Positions 15,970 to 25,000 of a DNA stretch of 64,000 bases are shown here, piece after piece. The DNA lies in assembly GCF_003412455.1 (NCBI RefSeq), contig NZ_QTJU01000001.1, positions 620,001 to 684,000 of the forward strand. The letters are read 5' to 3'. A program made the position numbers and the translations under genes. The stretch is from Deminuibacter soli. Lineage in GTDB: Bacteria; Bacteroidota; Bacteroidia; Chitinophagales; Chitinophagaceae. Positions within the stretch are counted from its first letter, which is position 1; each line of letters starts with the position of its first letter. The notes under the pieces were generated by a model, which was not told where the DNA came from, ran no database searches, and saw nothing but the letters and a program-made list of their open reading frames with translations.

Positions 15970-18300
15970 TTATTTTTTTCTGCGGAAAAGCCATATCAAT
16001 ACAGGCAGCAGAATAAGGTTGGTAAATGTGCCTACAATCAGCGTAAGCGAGGTTAACCAGCCCAGGGCTTTGGTACTGCCAAAGCTGCTTACACAGAAAA
16101 TGATAAACCCGGCAATCAGCACCAGTGAGGTATACACAATACTTACACCGGTGTGATGGATGGTTTGAACCAGTGTTTCCTTTACATCGTTTTTATAATT
16201 GGGCAACTCCTGTTTGTAATTGACGAGGAACCGTATCGTGACATCGATGGCAATACCCAATGCCACGCTGAACACCAGTACGGTACTTGGTTTCAGGGCA
16301 ATGCCCGTCCAGCCCATTACACCGGCAGTGATCATCAGCGGAATAATATTCGGGATGAGTGAGCACAGCAATATCCTGAACGAGCGGAAGAGATACAGCA
16401 TACACAATGCAATTAAGCCAAAGCCCCACAACACGCTATCACGAAGCCCGTTGATGATAAAGACAGAACCTTCGAGATAGGTAACGCTGCTGCCAGTAAA
16501 TGTAACATTGTAATGTGCGGTATCGAATGTTTGTTTGGCCACACTGTCAAACTCATGCAGGATAACCGGCAGGCGCACGGTACCCACGTCTTTCATGTTC
16601 ACGCTGATACGGGCCACCTGTTTGGCAGAATCCATAAAACTGGCCAGCAGCTTGTTCATGGCTGCAGCCTGTTTGTTATTGCTGCTGCTGTCTTTGGCGC
16701 CTGTTTTTAAATACTTTTTAAGAATGGGTGCTTCAAATTCAGAAGGAATGGCATAGTAAGCACTATCGCCATCGTTCACACCCTGCCATACAAATTTGAT
16801 TCCTTCCATCAGGGATAAAGGTCGCGCCACTTCGGGGCGACCGGCCACATAACGCGAGAAAGAATCTATTTTTTCGATCGGCTTCAGTGAGCGGAAGAGA
16901 CCGTTGCGTTTTTTGGTATCTACCAGTATTTCCAATGGCATTAAGCCACCGAAATTAGATTCGAACCATTTTAAATCTGTATACAGCACATCGCCTTTTG
17001 GCAGGTCATCTACAATAAAACCTTCGGCTTTCAGTTTAAACATGCCGCTCAATGCCAGCAGCACCAGCGCAATGGTTACAGTATACACCCATTTGGTGTG
17101 TTTGAACGTCCAGGTTTCAATACGCAGCAACATGCGCTCGAGCATCCTGTTGTCAAGGTATTTCATTTCCCTGGGTTTGGGCACAGGCAGGTAACTGAGT
17201 ACAGGTGGTATAAAAATGAGCGATATAACAAACAGCAACATAATGTTGAGACCGGCAATTACACCAAACTCGCTCAGCAGGTTACTTTTGGTCAGGGCAA
17301 ATACACCCAGTCCAATAGCAGCAGCAATATTGCAGAACAGCGTTACCACGCCCATACGGCCCACCATGGTTATGAGTGCCGCGTTTTTATCACCTGTATC
17401 TTTATAGGATGTATGGTATTTATTTAAAAAGTAAATACAGTTAGGCACGCCGATTACCACCACCAACGGCGGAATAAGGGTAGTGAGCAGGGTAATTTTA
17501 TAACCCAGCAATACCATGGTGCCAATGCTCCATACTACGCCGATGCATACTACCGCCAGGCTCATCAGCATGGCACTTACCGAGCGGAAGAACAGCAGCA
17601 GTGTAATGGCCGATAATACAAGCGAACCAATCAAAAACCATTTCAGCTCTTTCTGCAGGCGGTCGGCTACCGTGGTGCGTATGTAAGGTAAACCGCTTAC
17701 ATGCACCTGCAGGTTGGTGGCAGTGGCGAACGATTGCACGGGTTTCATGATATCGTTGATAAGCCTTGAGCGTGATTTACTGTTGGCGGTATCCTTGTTT
17801 ACGGTTACGGCAAACAGGTAGGCATGTGTGGCGGGGTTGTACAGCAGGCCTTTGTAAAAGGGCAGGCTTTCCAGTAACCGGCGGCCACTGTCGAGCTGTT
17901 GCTGGTTTAAAGCACCGGTGGCAAATATGCGCGTGGGCACCAGCTTATCGGCTACTGTGTCGCGTACCAGGTTTACTGCCTCGGGTGCATCCAGTATGGC
18001 TTCTACCCCTTTTACCTGTTTCAGCTGCTGGTGCATTTTTTCAGCTGCGGCAAATATGGCGGGGGTAAAAAAGCTGTCGCTGGCAATGCCCAGCACTACG
18101 GTATTGCCATCGCTGCCGAAGCGTTTGAGGAAAGACTGGTAGTCGCGGTATTTAATATTATCAGTAGGGATGGCCCTTGAAAACTCATAACTCATTTGAA
18201 TTTTCCTGGCGAAGAATGCCATCACTGCCGTTGCCACTAACAACAGCACCAGTAAAGCCAGCCTGAACTTCAATATGAACTTTCCTAACCTGTACCACAT
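15970..18300 (-). CDS. MMPL/RND-family exporter (hydrophobe transporter type)
   Basis: 776 residues. One transmembrane segment near the N-terminus (about 12-32), then a periplasmic domain, then a block of five to six segments (about 220-360), a second single segment at about 400, a second periplasmic loop, and a final membrane block at about 630-770. This duplicated 6+6 layout, with VVVIGVPNCIYFLNKY and ALGIAIDVTIRFLVNY in equivalent membrane helices, is typical of the MMPL/patched-like RND branch. It is not an AcrB-type drug pump: no membrane-fusion or TolC gene is adjacent. Lipid or hopanoid-type cargo is possible but unproven. Single-gene unit. Confidence 0.85.
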   Translation of the reverse strand: MWYRLGKFILKFRLALLVLLLVATAVMAFFARKIQMSYEFSRAIPTDNIKYRDYQSFLKRFGSDGNTVVLGIASDSFFTPAIFAAAEKMHQQLKQVKGVEAILDAPEAVNLVRDTVADKLVPTRIFATGALNQQQLDSGRRLLESLPFYKGLLYNPATHAYLFAVTVNKDTANSKSRSRLINDIMKPVQSFATATNLQVHVSGLPYIRTTVADRLQKELKWFLIGSLVLSAITLLLFFRSVSAMLMSLAVVCIGVVWSIGTMVLLGYKITLLTTLIPPLVVVIGVPNCIYFLNKYHTSYKDTGDKNAALITMVGRMGVVTLFCNIAAAIGLGVFALTKSNLLSEFGVIAGLNIMLLFVISLIFIPPVLSYLPVPKPREMKYLDNRMLERMLLRIETWTFKHTKWVYTVTIALVLLALSGMFKLKAEGFIVDDLPKGDVLYTDLKWFESNFGGLMPLEILVDTKKRNGLFRSLKPIEKIDSFSRYVAGRPEVARPLSLMEGIKFVWQGVNDGDSAYYAIPSEFEAPILKKYLKTGAKDSSSNNKQAAAMNKLLASFMDSAKQVARISVNMKDVGTVRLPVILHEFDSVAKQTFDTAHYNVTFTGSSVTYLEGSVFIINGLRDSVLWGFGLIALCMLYLFRSFRILLCSLIPNIIPLMITAGVMGWTGIALKPSTVLVFSVALGIAIDVTIRFLVNYKQELPNYKNDVKETLVQTIHHTGVSIVYTSLVLIAGFIIFCVSSFGSTKALGWLTSLTLIVGTFTNLILLPVLIWLFRRKK

Positions 18301-18424
18301 ATAAACAAATTAATATTTGAAAAGGGGGTATTTGCGAAAATCGGATGCAAAGAAAAGCATTCCTTACCGTAAACAACGGGCAAACCCGGCAAATAGCGTA
18401 CGGGCATCGACAACGGAAAAAAAT

Positions 18425-18455
18425 TTTGCCATATGAACCGGACATTGTTACTTTG
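18425..18455 (+). promoter_or_regulatory. Promoter of the membrane protein-regulator operon
   Basis: TTTG at 18425-18428, exactly 19 bases, then TTACTTTG at 18448-18455, one base off the TAnnTTTG -7 consensus. The start codon follows at 18473. Confidence 0.6.
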
Positions 18456-18473
18456 AATTACAAAGCACTTTTA
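18449..18473 (+). promoter_or_regulatory. Shared operator copy 1 (CTTTG-N5-CAAAG)
   Basis: A 25-bp sequence starting TACTTTGAA and ending ACAAAGCACTTTTA, with dyad half-sites CTTTG (18451-18455) and CAAAG (18461-18465). 23 of 25 bases recur at 19405-19429 upstream of creD. It overlaps the -7 element and runs up to the ATG, so a bound repressor would block transcription. The winged-helix protein encoded in this operon is the obvious candidate ligand (inference). Confidence 0.6.
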
Positions 18474-19093
18474 TGACCAACCAACCTGCCGGGGCTTCCC
18501 TTGATACTATACGCGACATCAAGCAAATGATGGAACGCAGCAGCCGTTTTATCAGCCTAAGCGGGTTAAGCGGTATTTCGGCAGGCGTTTGTGCGCTGGC
18601 AGGCGCTTGGTACGTAAACGATACGATTGAACATACCAACTTCGGGCAAGCGTATGCAGCTATAAGCCTGACACTCCACCTGGTAAAAGTAGCGGTGATT
18701 GTATTCCTGGCAGCTTTAATTTCTGCATTCTTTTTTACTTACCTGCGCAGCAAAAAAACGCATGTGCCTATCTGGGGTACCCAGGCACAGCGCTTAATGA
18801 TCAACATGATTATCCCGCTGGGTGTGGGGGGATTGTTTACGCTGAAACTGGTTGACCTTGGGGTATACGGACTGGTAGCGCCGTCGTGCCTTATCTTTTA
18901 TGGTTTATCGCTGCTGAATGCCAGTAAATACACTTTTAAAGAAATAAGGCACCTGGCAATAGTTCAGCTGTTACTGGGATTAACCAATTGCTGGTTTGTT
19001 GGTTATGGATTGTATTTTTGGGCGGCAGGTTTTGGCATTGCACATATTGCCTATGGCGCTATCATGTGGTGGAAATACGAGAAGCAAGCATGA
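18473..19093 (+). CDS. Six-segment membrane protein, conserved partner of a winged-helix regulator
   Basis: 206 residues. A polar N-terminal stretch of about 30 residues (DTIRDIKQMMERSSRFISLSG) is followed by about six hydrophobic segments (around 33-55, 70-92, 104-124, 138-155, 164-180 and 183-200). I recognise no enzyme motif. The stop overlaps the start of the winged-helix regulator by four bases (ATGA), so they are translated together. The N-terminal helix facing the cytoplasm could bind the regulator, but this is only inference. The gene sits directly under the promoter/operator at 18425-18473. Confidence 0.75.
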   Translation: MTNQPAGASLDTIRDIKQMMERSSRFISLSGLSGISAGVCALAGAWYVNDTIEHTNFGQAYAAISLTLHLVKVAVIVFLAALISAFFFTYLRSKKTHVPIWGTQAQRLMINMIIPLGVGGLFTLKLVDLGVYGLVAPSCLIFYGLSLLNASKYTFKEIRHLAIVQLLLGLTNCWFVGYGLYFWAAGFGIAHIAYGAIMWWKYEKQA

Positions 19094-19389
19094 AAAATCC
19101 GATAGAACATCTGAATAAAATATTCGACAGCCGCATCAGGCTGGGTATTATGAGCGCACTGATGGTGAACGAATCCATCAACTTCAACGATCTCAAGGAA
19201 CTGATCCAGGTTACCGACGGCAACCTGGCCAGCCACCTGAAAACGCTGGAAGAAGCCACTTACATTAAAGTGCAGAAAGCATTCATCGGGCGCAAAACCA
19301 ATACTACTTACAGCGTAACCAAGGCAGGCGAAAAAGCATTCAAGTCGCATCTCGATGCCCTGGAACAAATGATCCGTTCAATGAATTAA
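19090..19389 (+). CDS. Winged-helix transcriptional regulator (PF13601-type)
   Basis: 99 residues from the ATG at 19090, which overlaps the previous stop; longer in-frame starts lie inside the previous gene. The sequence is a single MarR/ArsR-like winged helix: helix-turn-helix with NFNDLKELIQVTDGNLASHLKTLEE and a wing YIKVQKAFIGRKTNTTYSVT, then a C-terminal dimer helix. No ligand-binding domain is present. Given the matching dyads ahead of its own operon (18449-18473) and ahead of creD (19405-19429), autoregulation plus control of creD is likely. This is inferred from site position, not from known data. Confidence 0.9.
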   Translation: MKNPIEHLNKIFDSRIRLGIMSALMVNESINFNDLKELIQVTDGNLASHLKTLEEATYIKVQKAFIGRKTNTTYSVTKAGEKAFKSHLDALEQMIRSMN

Positions 19390-19404
19390 ATTTTTTTGCA
19401 CAAA

Positions 19405-19429
19405 TACTTTGAAACACAAAGCACTTTTA
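19405..19429 (+). promoter_or_regulatory. Shared operator copy 2 upstream of creD
   Basis: 23 of 25 bases equal the copy at 18449-18473. Half-sites are CTTTG (19407-19411) and CAAAG (19417-19421), followed by CACTTTTA. The creD start codon is 56 bases downstream. TACTTTG here may also be the -7 element of creD; no good -33 was seen. Confidence 0.6.
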
Positions 19430-19484
19430 AATACCGTTAACGATAACAAATTTCAATCATCAACCTTACATAATCAACATTATC

Positions 19485-20819
19485 ATGGCAACCACCTCTT
19501 CTTTCAACAACATATACGCGGGCGGAAAAATTATGCTGAAAGCCGGCTTTACCGGTTTGCTTACCTTATTGCTGCTTATCCCCGCCTGGTTTGTAATGCA
19601 GCTGGTGCAGGAGCGGCAGGCCCGGCAGCGCGCGGTAACGCAATCACTTACTTCGCGCTGGGCAACTGCGCAAACTGTTAGCGGACCATACATTGTTGTG
19701 CCTTATCAATCGAACTTCAATACGCAGCAATACCTTATGCTGCTGCCGCAAAACCTGCAGGTGCAGGCCAGCTTAAGTCCGGAAAAGAAAAGCGAATCTA
19801 TTTACCAGGTATTGCTGTACCGCTCACACATCAGCATGCAGGGCAACTTTAACTTTAAACTGCCTGCTTCCGTTAACCCTGCTGTGGTGCATTGGGAGCA
19901 GGCGCGGCTTTACCTGGGCATCAGTGATCTTAAGGGCATGGAGGAAACGCCGCATATTACCTGCAAAGACAGCCTGGTTAACCTGCAGGCAGACCTGCCC
20001 GTAAAACGCTCTGACAGCACGGGTTTCTCAGGCCCTGTAACACTGGATGCTACGCAGGTTGGCCAACAGGTATCCTTTGCCGTGGAGTTTGCGCTTAAAG
20101 GCAGTGGCTCGCTGCATGTTACACCACTTGCAGCCAACAGCAAACTCATCATGCACTCTACCTGGAGCCGGCCGGGCTTTGATGGCAATACCCTGCCTGT
20201 TTCCAGCACGGTGAATAACAAAGGCTTTAACGCCACCTGGGTATTCAATGAAGCCAATATGCCCTTCGGCACGGCTTTAACCGATGTGTTGCCCGATAAA
20301 GAAAATATCTCCGTAGGGGTATCGATGATTCAGCAGGCAGATGAAGACCAGTATGCCAAAACCCTGCGCTGTATTAAATATGCGCTGCTGGTCATCGGCC
20401 TCACTTTCGCGTTGTTTTTGCTGATTGAGTTGCTGCAACACAAACCTTTTCACCCGGTACAATACCTGCTGGTGGGCTTTGCGCTGGTGGTGTTTTACAC
20501 ACTGCTGCTCTCTTTCAGCGAGTATATTGATTTTGACGCAGCTTACCTGGTTGCCGCTATGGCCACCATTGCCCTTATTTCCCTGTATGCCCAGGGACAT
20601 TTTAAAAAATGGCGAACTGCTGCTGTATTCGCCGGTGCCCTGAGCCTGTTGTACGGATTTCTTTTTGTGATTATACGCCTGCAGGATACTGCCCTGCTGG
20701 CAGGCAGCATTGGTTTGTTTGTGATTCTGAGTGTTATCATGTATTTCAGCCGGAAAATAAGCTGGTACCCTAACCCGGTTGGCTTAAACCCTGACCAGTC
20801 TTTATCCGAAACCCTGTAA
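19485..20819 (+). CDS. creD: CreD-family inner-membrane protein
   Basis: 444 residues. One N-terminal transmembrane helix (about 18-38) is followed by a large periplasmic domain (about 40-285) and then five to six membrane helices to the C-terminus (ALLVIGLTFALFLLIELL, PVQYLLVGFALVVFYTLLLSFSEYIDF). The block HPVQYLLVG.ALVVFYLLLLSLSE is diagnostic of CreD. In enterobacteria CreD is a target of CreBC and affects envelope integrity and beta-lactam or colicin response. Here no CreBC pair is adjacent; a winged-helix regulator gene lies immediately upstream and both share an operator-like repeat. The gene ends in the terminator at 20889. Confidence 0.93.
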   Translation: MATTSSFNNIYAGGKIMLKAGFTGLLTLLLLIPAWFVMQLVQERQARQRAVTQSLTSRWATAQTVSGPYIVVPYQSNFNTQQYLMLLPQNLQVQASLSPEKKSESIYQVLLYRSHISMQGNFNFKLPASVNPAVVHWEQARLYLGISDLKGMEETPHITCKDSLVNLQADLPVKRSDSTGFSGPVTLDATQVGQQVSFAVEFALKGSGSLHVTPLAANSKLIMHSTWSRPGFDGNTLPVSSTVNNKGFNATWVFNEANMPFGTALTDVLPDKENISVGVSMIQQADEDQYAKTLRCIKYALLVIGLTFALFLLIELLQHKPFHPVQYLLVGFALVVFYTLLLSFSEYIDFDAAYLVAAMATIALISLYAQGHFKKWRTAAVFAGALSLLYGFLFVIIRLQDTALLAGSIGLFVILSVIMYFSRKISWYPNPVGLNPDQSLSETL

Positions 20820-20888
20820 AACCTGTGAACAGCAAAACGCTCAGCCTGCCTGAACCCTGCGCCGCTGAGCTTGTGCAAGAAACACCGG

Positions 20889-20922
20889 GCCCGTGAAACC
20901 AGGGGGAATCACGGGCTTTTTT
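20889..20922 (+). terminator. Terminator of creD
   Basis: Perfect 8-bp stem GCCCGTGA / TCACGGGC (20889-20896, 20909-20916) followed by TTTTTTATT. Confidence 0.85.
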
Positions 20923-20960
20923 ATTCTCTCCTTTCAACGAAACATTCAAACCAGGTATGC

Positions 20961-21326
20961 ATGAACAATAGTATCATTCCATTTATCAAATCGTTCTTTT
21001 ATGCCTTCGACGGCATCATCCAGTTTTTCAGAAGCGAGCGCAACGGGCGTATCCAGCTGTTGCTGGGTTGCGCAACCATTGTGTTGAGTGCCTGGCTGCA
21101 CATCAGCGCCGGGGAATGGCTGCTGGTTATTGGCAATATTGCGGCCATTATCTCTTTAGAGATGGTGAACAGCGCAGTAGAAAAGCTGTGCAACCTACTG
21201 CATCCGGGTCAGCACCCGGCCATAAAATTTATCAAAGATGTGGCTGCCGGCGCGGTATTGTGGTCGGCTGTTTGCAGTGTTGTTATTGCCTGCATTGTAT
21301 TTGTACCCAAGCTTAAATTGTTGTAA
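20961..21326 (+). CDS. dgkA: Diacylglycerol/undecaprenol kinase (DgkA family)
   Basis: 121 residues from the ATG at 20961 (MNNSIIPFIKSF); the frame runs further up to 20871 but that part overlaps the creD terminator. Three transmembrane helices are preceded by an amphipathic helix. The ERNGRIQLLLG motif matches the EERNFRIH block of DgkA, and the catalytic segment EMVNSAVEKLCN is present. Members phosphorylate diacylglycerol or, in many non-enteric bacteria, undecaprenol in the inner membrane. The next gene begins 2 bases after the stop, so the pair is an operon. Confidence 0.92.
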   Translation: MNNSIIPFIKSFFYAFDGIIQFFRSERNGRIQLLLGCATIVLSAWLHISAGEWLLVIGNIAAIISLEMVNSAVEKLCNLLHPGQHPAIKFIKDVAAGAVLWSAVCSVVIACIVFVPKLKLL

Positions 21327-21328
21327 TC

Positions 21329-21967
21329 ATGGCCAGGTTAAACCTCACCGAAAAACTGGTACTGGCACATGTTGCTTTTACCCTGCTGTTGATAGTGCTG
21401 CGCCTGCATTACAATACCTCGCCCGCGTATTTTTTCTATGCCTGGAACCTGGTGCTCGCCATTGTACCCGTTGTGCTGGCCAAACTGCTGGCCCGCCAAG
21501 CACGGTGGGGTTGGAAAAGTGCGGCACTATGCGGCCTGTGGCTGTTGTTCTATCCCAATACGGCTTACCTGGTTACCGATATACTGCATTTCAGCAACCG
21601 GCCGCCTGTACCGCTTTGGTACGATTTGCTGATTGTACTTTCTGCCGCATGGAATGGCCTGTTGTTATTTATGCTGTCACTGCTGCCTGTTGAAACCTGG
21701 CTGCTGCTGCACACGCAGCTGCGCCGCTTCCCGGTACTGGGTGCCACAGGCTTGCATGTTGCCTGTGCATATGGTATTTACCTGGGCCGGTTTCTGCGTT
21801 TCAATAGCTGGGATGTGGTGAGCGACCCGCAACACCTGGCGCATACGCTGTTTCAGCATGTGTTCGATCCGCTGCACAATATGCAGGCCTGGGGGTTTAC
21901 GTTTTTGTTCGGCCTTTTTCTCGCCCTCAGCTTTTACACCATAAAAAAACTGCCCGGCTTCCAGTAG
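21329..21967 (+). CDS. DUF1361 integral membrane protein
   Basis: 212 residues with about six membrane segments. The sequence WLLFYPNTAYLVTDILHF followed by PLWYDLLIVLSAAWNG is characteristic of DUF1361 (PNxxYLxTDxxH and WYD). Function is not known. It follows dgkA with a 2-base gap and shares its transcript. The last codons and the TAG stop lie inside the terminator hairpin shared with the convergent gene. Confidence 0.88.
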   Translation: MARLNLTEKLVLAHVAFTLLLIVLRLHYNTSPAYFFYAWNLVLAIVPVVLAKLLARQARWGWKSAALCGLWLLFYPNTAYLVTDILHFSNRPPVPLWYDLLIVLSAAWNGLLLFMLSLLPVETWLLLHTQLRRFPVLGATGLHVACAYGIYLGRFLRFNSWDVVSDPQHLAHTLFQHVFDPLHNMQAWGFTFLFGLFLALSFYTIKKLPGFQ

Positions 21968-21977
21968 CCGGGCAGTT
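21942..21977 (-). terminator. Convergent terminator; overlaps the end of the DUF1361 gene
   Basis: 11-bp perfect stem (arms 21948-21958 and 21967-21977, AACTGCCCGGC/GCCGGGCAGTT). The minus strand continues into a T7 run, so it terminates the gene at 22002. The plus strand has only a weak T run. The DUF1361 stop codon (21965-21967) straddles the loop and the first base of the right arm. Confidence 0.85.
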
Positions 21978-22001
21978 GTATTGCACTGTTGTAAAGTATG
22001 T

Positions 22002-25000
22002 TTAGAAATCAAGTCCCAAAGCAAAATACCAGATCGGGCTTCCGCGGAACACGCCTTTCATAGGCCAGCCTGCATCAATTTTCAGGAAATAGCCCAGCAA
22101 TGTACTGCGTGCACCAAAGCCATAACCGCCTGCAAAAGGACCAATACCGCCTGACCGGATTTTTACGGTAATGGGGTTGTTGCCATCGTTAACATTGAAG
22201 ATAGAGGTAGGACGGCCGATATTGCTTAAACTGCCTGCCCAGGCTGTACCAAAATCAAAGAACTGTACCAGCTGGAAGTTGCGCACAAAGGCGTTGTTGA
22301 TGGGTTTATTAAAGAAAGTGGTAAACACCGGCAAACGCAGCTCACTGTTTATTACCATGGCATTGTTGCCATTGGCCAGGTTCTGGTTGTAACCACGCAT
22401 GTTTATAGCGAGCGACTGGTACCTGTAGTTCTGGTCAAACGAGGCGTAATTGGCCTGGTTAAATTTGGCGCCAATCCAGCCATCTGCACCACCCAGGTAA
22501 TAGGCTATGCGGTCGCGGCCGAAAGAGAAGTCGCCGGCAGCACGGGTTGCCCATATAAAGTTGCGGTATATTTTCAGGTAATGCCTGCCGTCGAAACCGA
22601 TGTTGAAAATTTTGGTGCCTTTTTCCACGTCACCACCTACCGGGATAAACATGTCGGCGTAGATTTTATAACGCAGGCCATTCCAGATGTTCTGGGCAGG
22701 GTTAATGCTGTTATCGTACACATACTCCAGCCTTGACACGATGGTTTTGTCAAGTGAATCGGTCAGCGGCAAACCGGTTGGGTCTGGATAACCGCCGGAA
22801 TAATAATCAAACGGACGGAACGTAATCCTGTCTGTACGCAAACCTGCGGTTAAGCGGACACTTTTGGTTTCATCAAACGGATAAGAAATATTCGCCTGGT
22901 ACAGGTTGGTCACCAGCATGTGCTCGTACCCCAGCTCACCACCGTAGAAGTTTTTGGTATTGCTGCGGTAGTAGGTTAAACCCCAGTCCAACCGCTTACG
23001 TAGGTTCTGGAAAGAGAAGAATACGTCTTTATCAGTAAGGTTGGTACCAAAACGGAAACCGCCTACAAACTTGATGTCTTCCATCAAATCGCTCACTCCC
23101 ACCCTGAAGGTGAAGTTTACATCGTTGCCATTGTTCAGGTAAATGGGGCCTGACTGGGTATAACCGCCAAACGGCTGAAAACGGTTGATGAGTATATTAT
23201 TGGTAATACCTGCCACCAGGTAGTCTGCACTGAATTTGTAGCCATACTTATACAGCCTGGCTTTGGCCAGTGTACCGGCTTTTTGGCCAGGCACCTGTGG
23301 TAAGCCACGCACCGGGTTGGCAGCAGCGGGCGGCGCTTTGCCGGGGGTAACAGCAGGTTTGGTACTGTCGCCCGCTTTGGGCTTCTCGTCTTCAAACTCG
23401 TTCTGGAAAATATTTTCCTTGGGCTGATTGCCCGGTTTGTCTGCCGGTTGCTCAATTTCTTTGGTATTCTGCAAACGGGTTTCCTGCATCTGCTTTTTAA
23501 TGTAGTCGGTTGGCCTTGCATTCACATTGCGTTTGCCCAGGGCTACCGAATCAACACGCAGTTTGTACAGGAATTTATAATCCCCTTCCCTGCGCACTTC
23601 ACTTACCTGGCCTTTGTCGCCTGCAATATGCGATTCAAGCAGGCTGCTCTGGTAGTTGGTGATGGGGAAGGTATAGGTAGAATCTTTGTAAATCTGGAAA
23701 TAACTGATGCTGTCCGGCTCGCTTTTCTGCCAGGCATTCAGGGTAGAATCCATTTCCTTGTTGGTGGCATTGCGCAATACCTCGTCACCGATGTAATACA
23801 GGGTATCGAGGCCATCGCGTGCGGTGGAGAACAAACCAGCCCAGCGGTTATTGATACCGTTCTCTTCGGTTACGAAAGTGAAGTGATTGGTATTGTATTG
23901 CGTGGGTTTGCGGGCATCGCCAAATTTCATTTTGGTGAGCTGGGCAATCTGTTTAAACTCGCTTTTGTTGTTGATATCTACCAGGAAGATATTGAAGTGG
24001 TTCCTGCTGGGCAGCACAGTATCGGCATTTACAGCCAGCGGACCAGGTCTGTTGCTGGCGAACATAATACCAATGCGGTTGGGGAACGATACAAAAGTAG
24101 GGTCAAGATCGTCGTACACATCATTGGTAATCTGGGTCACCTTCTCATTATCGATGCGGTAGGTAAATACATCGGAGTGGCCGTTTTTCACGGCGCTGAT
24201 CAGCAGCGTATTGGCATCGAGCATAAAGCTGGCGTCGAGCATCTGGTCAAAACCCTTGATTTCCTGCTTAAAGCGTTTGATGCGGGCCACCACATCGTAC
24301 ACAAACATGTTTATTTTACCATCTTTCCAGTAAATCACCAGCAGCCTGGAGCCTTTACCATCCCATGCCAGGATGGGGTATGACGGATTGATATCGCCGT
24401 TGTAGGTGCGCACGCCATAACGCAGCAGCACGTGTTCTTCGGTAAGGTTGTCAACATATTTTACGCTGTAAATACCTTTTTTAAATTCCACCACCGCGTA
24501 AGAGTTATCCCTGTTGTTGGGATTGGCGGCAAAACGAAAGAAATCTTTCTTGGTCACATCTTCCACCACGCTCAGGCGGCCTTTCACGGCGTTCTTGCGC
24601 TGACGCAGGTCTTTCGCGTATTTATCTTCCTCGTAGGTCATGAAATCGCTGAGCACTTCCTTGAACTTCTTTTTACAGATGCGTTGTGAGGCGCTGTTCA
24701 GGTTTTTGTATAAGCGGGCGAGATAGAGGAAATAGGAAACGTTTTCTTTTTTGTAGCGTTCGGCGATGTAGTACCAGAAGGCATGGCCGGCAATGAGCGG
24801 CTTGTCGAAGGCGAACTGGTAAAAGTTGGTATAGGTGCCGCTGAGCATTATGCTTTTCAGTTCATCGTCTTTTGCGGGGCTCCAGGGTTCGGCTACGTAG
24901 GCTACATAACCATCGGTAAGCCATTTGGGTAAATCGAGCAGGGCCTGGTTACTGGCTATTTCGCCGATATCGTCGCCGAAAAGAATATTGTCAACCAGGA

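Noticed and set aside
23448-24383. 311-codon plus-strand frame opposite the propeller/barrel protein gene
   Set aside because: It lies wholly antisense to a gene with clear domain structure, and its translation has no recognisable domain or natural start context.
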